64,000 nucleotides of DNA from Burkholderia sp. Bp9143 (GTDB lineage: Bacteria > Pseudomonadota > Gammaproteobacteria > Burkholderiales > Burkholderiaceae): the NCBI RefSeq assembly GCF_003853645.1, contig NZ_QTPO01000019.1:1-64000 (forward strand), in the 5' to 3' direction. This document shows, piece after piece, positions 63,216 through 64,000 of the stretch; the stretch's first letter is position 1; each line of letters starts with the position of its first letter. The notes beneath the pieces were generated by a model. It had not been told where the DNA came from. It made no database searches and saw only the letters and a list, made by a program, of their open reading frames with translations. The position numbers were made by a program, and so were the translations under genes.

Positions 63216-64000
63216 GACGTTTCTCCGGTGTCGATGGGAGTTGGCGCTTTAGCGCTTACTCCCATCCCATGCAAAGCCCGAACGTTCGGTGTGTCGGTTA
63301 CGGCCTCTTCTCCATCGAGCCAGTCGATCCTGTTCATCTTGCGCACGATCAGGAACTCGTCGCGATTCGAGCCGACCGTGCCGTAGTAGTTGAAGCCATA
63401 CGACAGCTGCGCATAGCCGCCGATCATGTGGGTCGGCTTCAACGCGATGCGCGTGACCGAGTTGTGAATGCCGCCGCGCGTGCCGGTGATCTCGGAGCCC
63501 GGTGTGTTCACGATCTTTTCCTGCGCGTGGTACATCATCACCATCCCGGACGGAATCCGCTGGCTCACCACCGCCCGCGCGCACAACGCGCCGTTCGAGT
63601 TGTAGCACTCGATCCAGTCGTTATCGACCACGCCGATCGCCTTCGCGTCGTCCTCCGACATCCACACGATCGGGCCGCCGCGCGACAGCGTCAGCATCAG
63701 CAGGTTGTCCGTGTACGTGCTGTGGATTCCCCACTTCTGGTGCGGCGTCAGGAAGTTCAGCACGCGCTCGGGATTGCCGTTCGAGCGCTTGCCGACCATA
63801 TGCGCGTAGCTGCCTGTGTCGATCGGCGGCTTGTACGCGCACAGCGACTCGCCGAACGCGCGCATCCACGGATGATCCTGGTACAGCTGCTGACGGCCGG
63901 TCAGCGTGCGCCACGGCACCAGCTCGTGCACGTTCACATAACCGGCGTTGTACGACACGTGCTCGGATTCGATCCCGCTCCACGTCGGCGACGAGATGAT
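63212..64000 (-). CDS. narG: Respiratory nitrate reductase alpha subunit NarG, 3' part
   Basis: The frame is open to the right edge, so 262 C-terminal residues of the catalytic molybdenum subunit are visible. Recognisable sequence includes GRQQLYQDHPWMRAFGESLC, TPHQKWGIHSTYTDNLLMLT and GTRGGIHNSVTRIALKPTHM. This C-terminal domain covers part of the Moco site. It forms an operon with narH, narJ, narI, ppiC and narK. The Moco genes at 21-25 kb supply its cofactor. Confidence 0.96.
   Translation of the reverse strand: MISSPTWSGIESEHVSYNAGYVNVHELVPWRTLTGRQQLYQDHPWMRAFGESLCAYKPPIDTGSYAHMVGKRSNGNPERVLNFLTPHQKWGIHSTYTDNLLMLTLSRGGPIVWMSEDDAKAIGVVDNDWIECYNSNGALCARAVVSQRIPSGMVMMYHAQEKIVNTPGSEITGTRGGIHNSVTRIALKPTHMIGGYAQLSYGFNYYGTVGSNRDEFLIVRKMNRIDWLDGEEAVTDTPNVRALHGMGVSAKAPTPIDTGETS

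Overview
The window is GC-rich, densely coded DNA from a betaproteobacterium, most likely Burkholderia sensu lato. The evidence is the codon usage, a Gram-negative porin, a 70-residue S21, a short-Q-loop (cyanide-insensitive type) cytochrome bd, an acnB, and a narGHJI-ppiC-narK locus. I cannot name the species or replicon. No tRNA, rRNA or CRISPR array was seen.

Layout. (1) 1-13,035: a catabolic and uptake cluster. Branched-chain-type ABC permeases (livM partial, livH) diverge from hyuA-hyuB, a uronate-dehydrogenase-like protein, an FAD oxidoreductase, two SDRs and an FCD-type GntR regulator; a transposase relic, a porin and a periplasmic binding protein follow. Three promoter regions in this cluster share a TGACATAT-type element, so it may be one regulon. 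(2) 13.7-15.1 kb: a trpS gene preceded by a 16-codon leader peptide with tandem Trp codons and mutually exclusive hairpins, a candidate attenuator. (3) 15.2-20.8 kb: two VOC proteins, an STM2901/DUF1493-type pair, a bestrophin and cytochrome bd genes. (4) 21.2-25.5 kb: fdhD-moeA-moaA-moaE-moaD, molybdenum cofactor synthesis, which serves the nitrate reductase at the window end. (5) 25.8-31.8 kb: a dense DJ-1/PfpI block. It holds a frameshifted isocyanide-hydratase-like gene, a second DJ-1 enzyme, an HD hydrolase, an ABM monooxygenase and three GlxA-type regulators. (6) 32.3-35.1 kb: NTF2-like, GST and NmrA-like genes, then MarR; the NmrA promoter carries twin palindromes. (7) acnB with a clear promoter and terminator. 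(8) 38.4-41.2 kb: two SDRs divergent from a LysR gene. (9) 41.5-46.9 kb: an accessory strip with a broken rpsU, an intact rpsU with a TTG start, cold-shock, small unknown and DnaJ-domain genes, and a complete ISL3-family element with 8-bp target duplication. (10) 46.9-54.9 kb: LysR/LysE, two MocR-type regulators, an FAD amino-acid oxidoreductase and a second Liv-type binding protein. (11) 55-64 kb: an unknown secreted protein, a TfoX-like protein, a tyrosine recombinase, then narK, ppiC, narI, narJ, narH and the 3' part of narG on the minus strand.

The window mixes respiratory functions (nitrate reductase, cytochrome bd, Moco synthesis, aconitase) with accessory catabolic and detoxification modules, each next to its own regulator. 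Several gene relics mark recent rearrangement: C-terminal fragments of a transposase, an aminotransferase and an alpha/beta hydrolase, a frameshifted rpsU and a frameshifted DJ-1 gene. All names rest on reading translated motifs and remembered family features; no database search was run.
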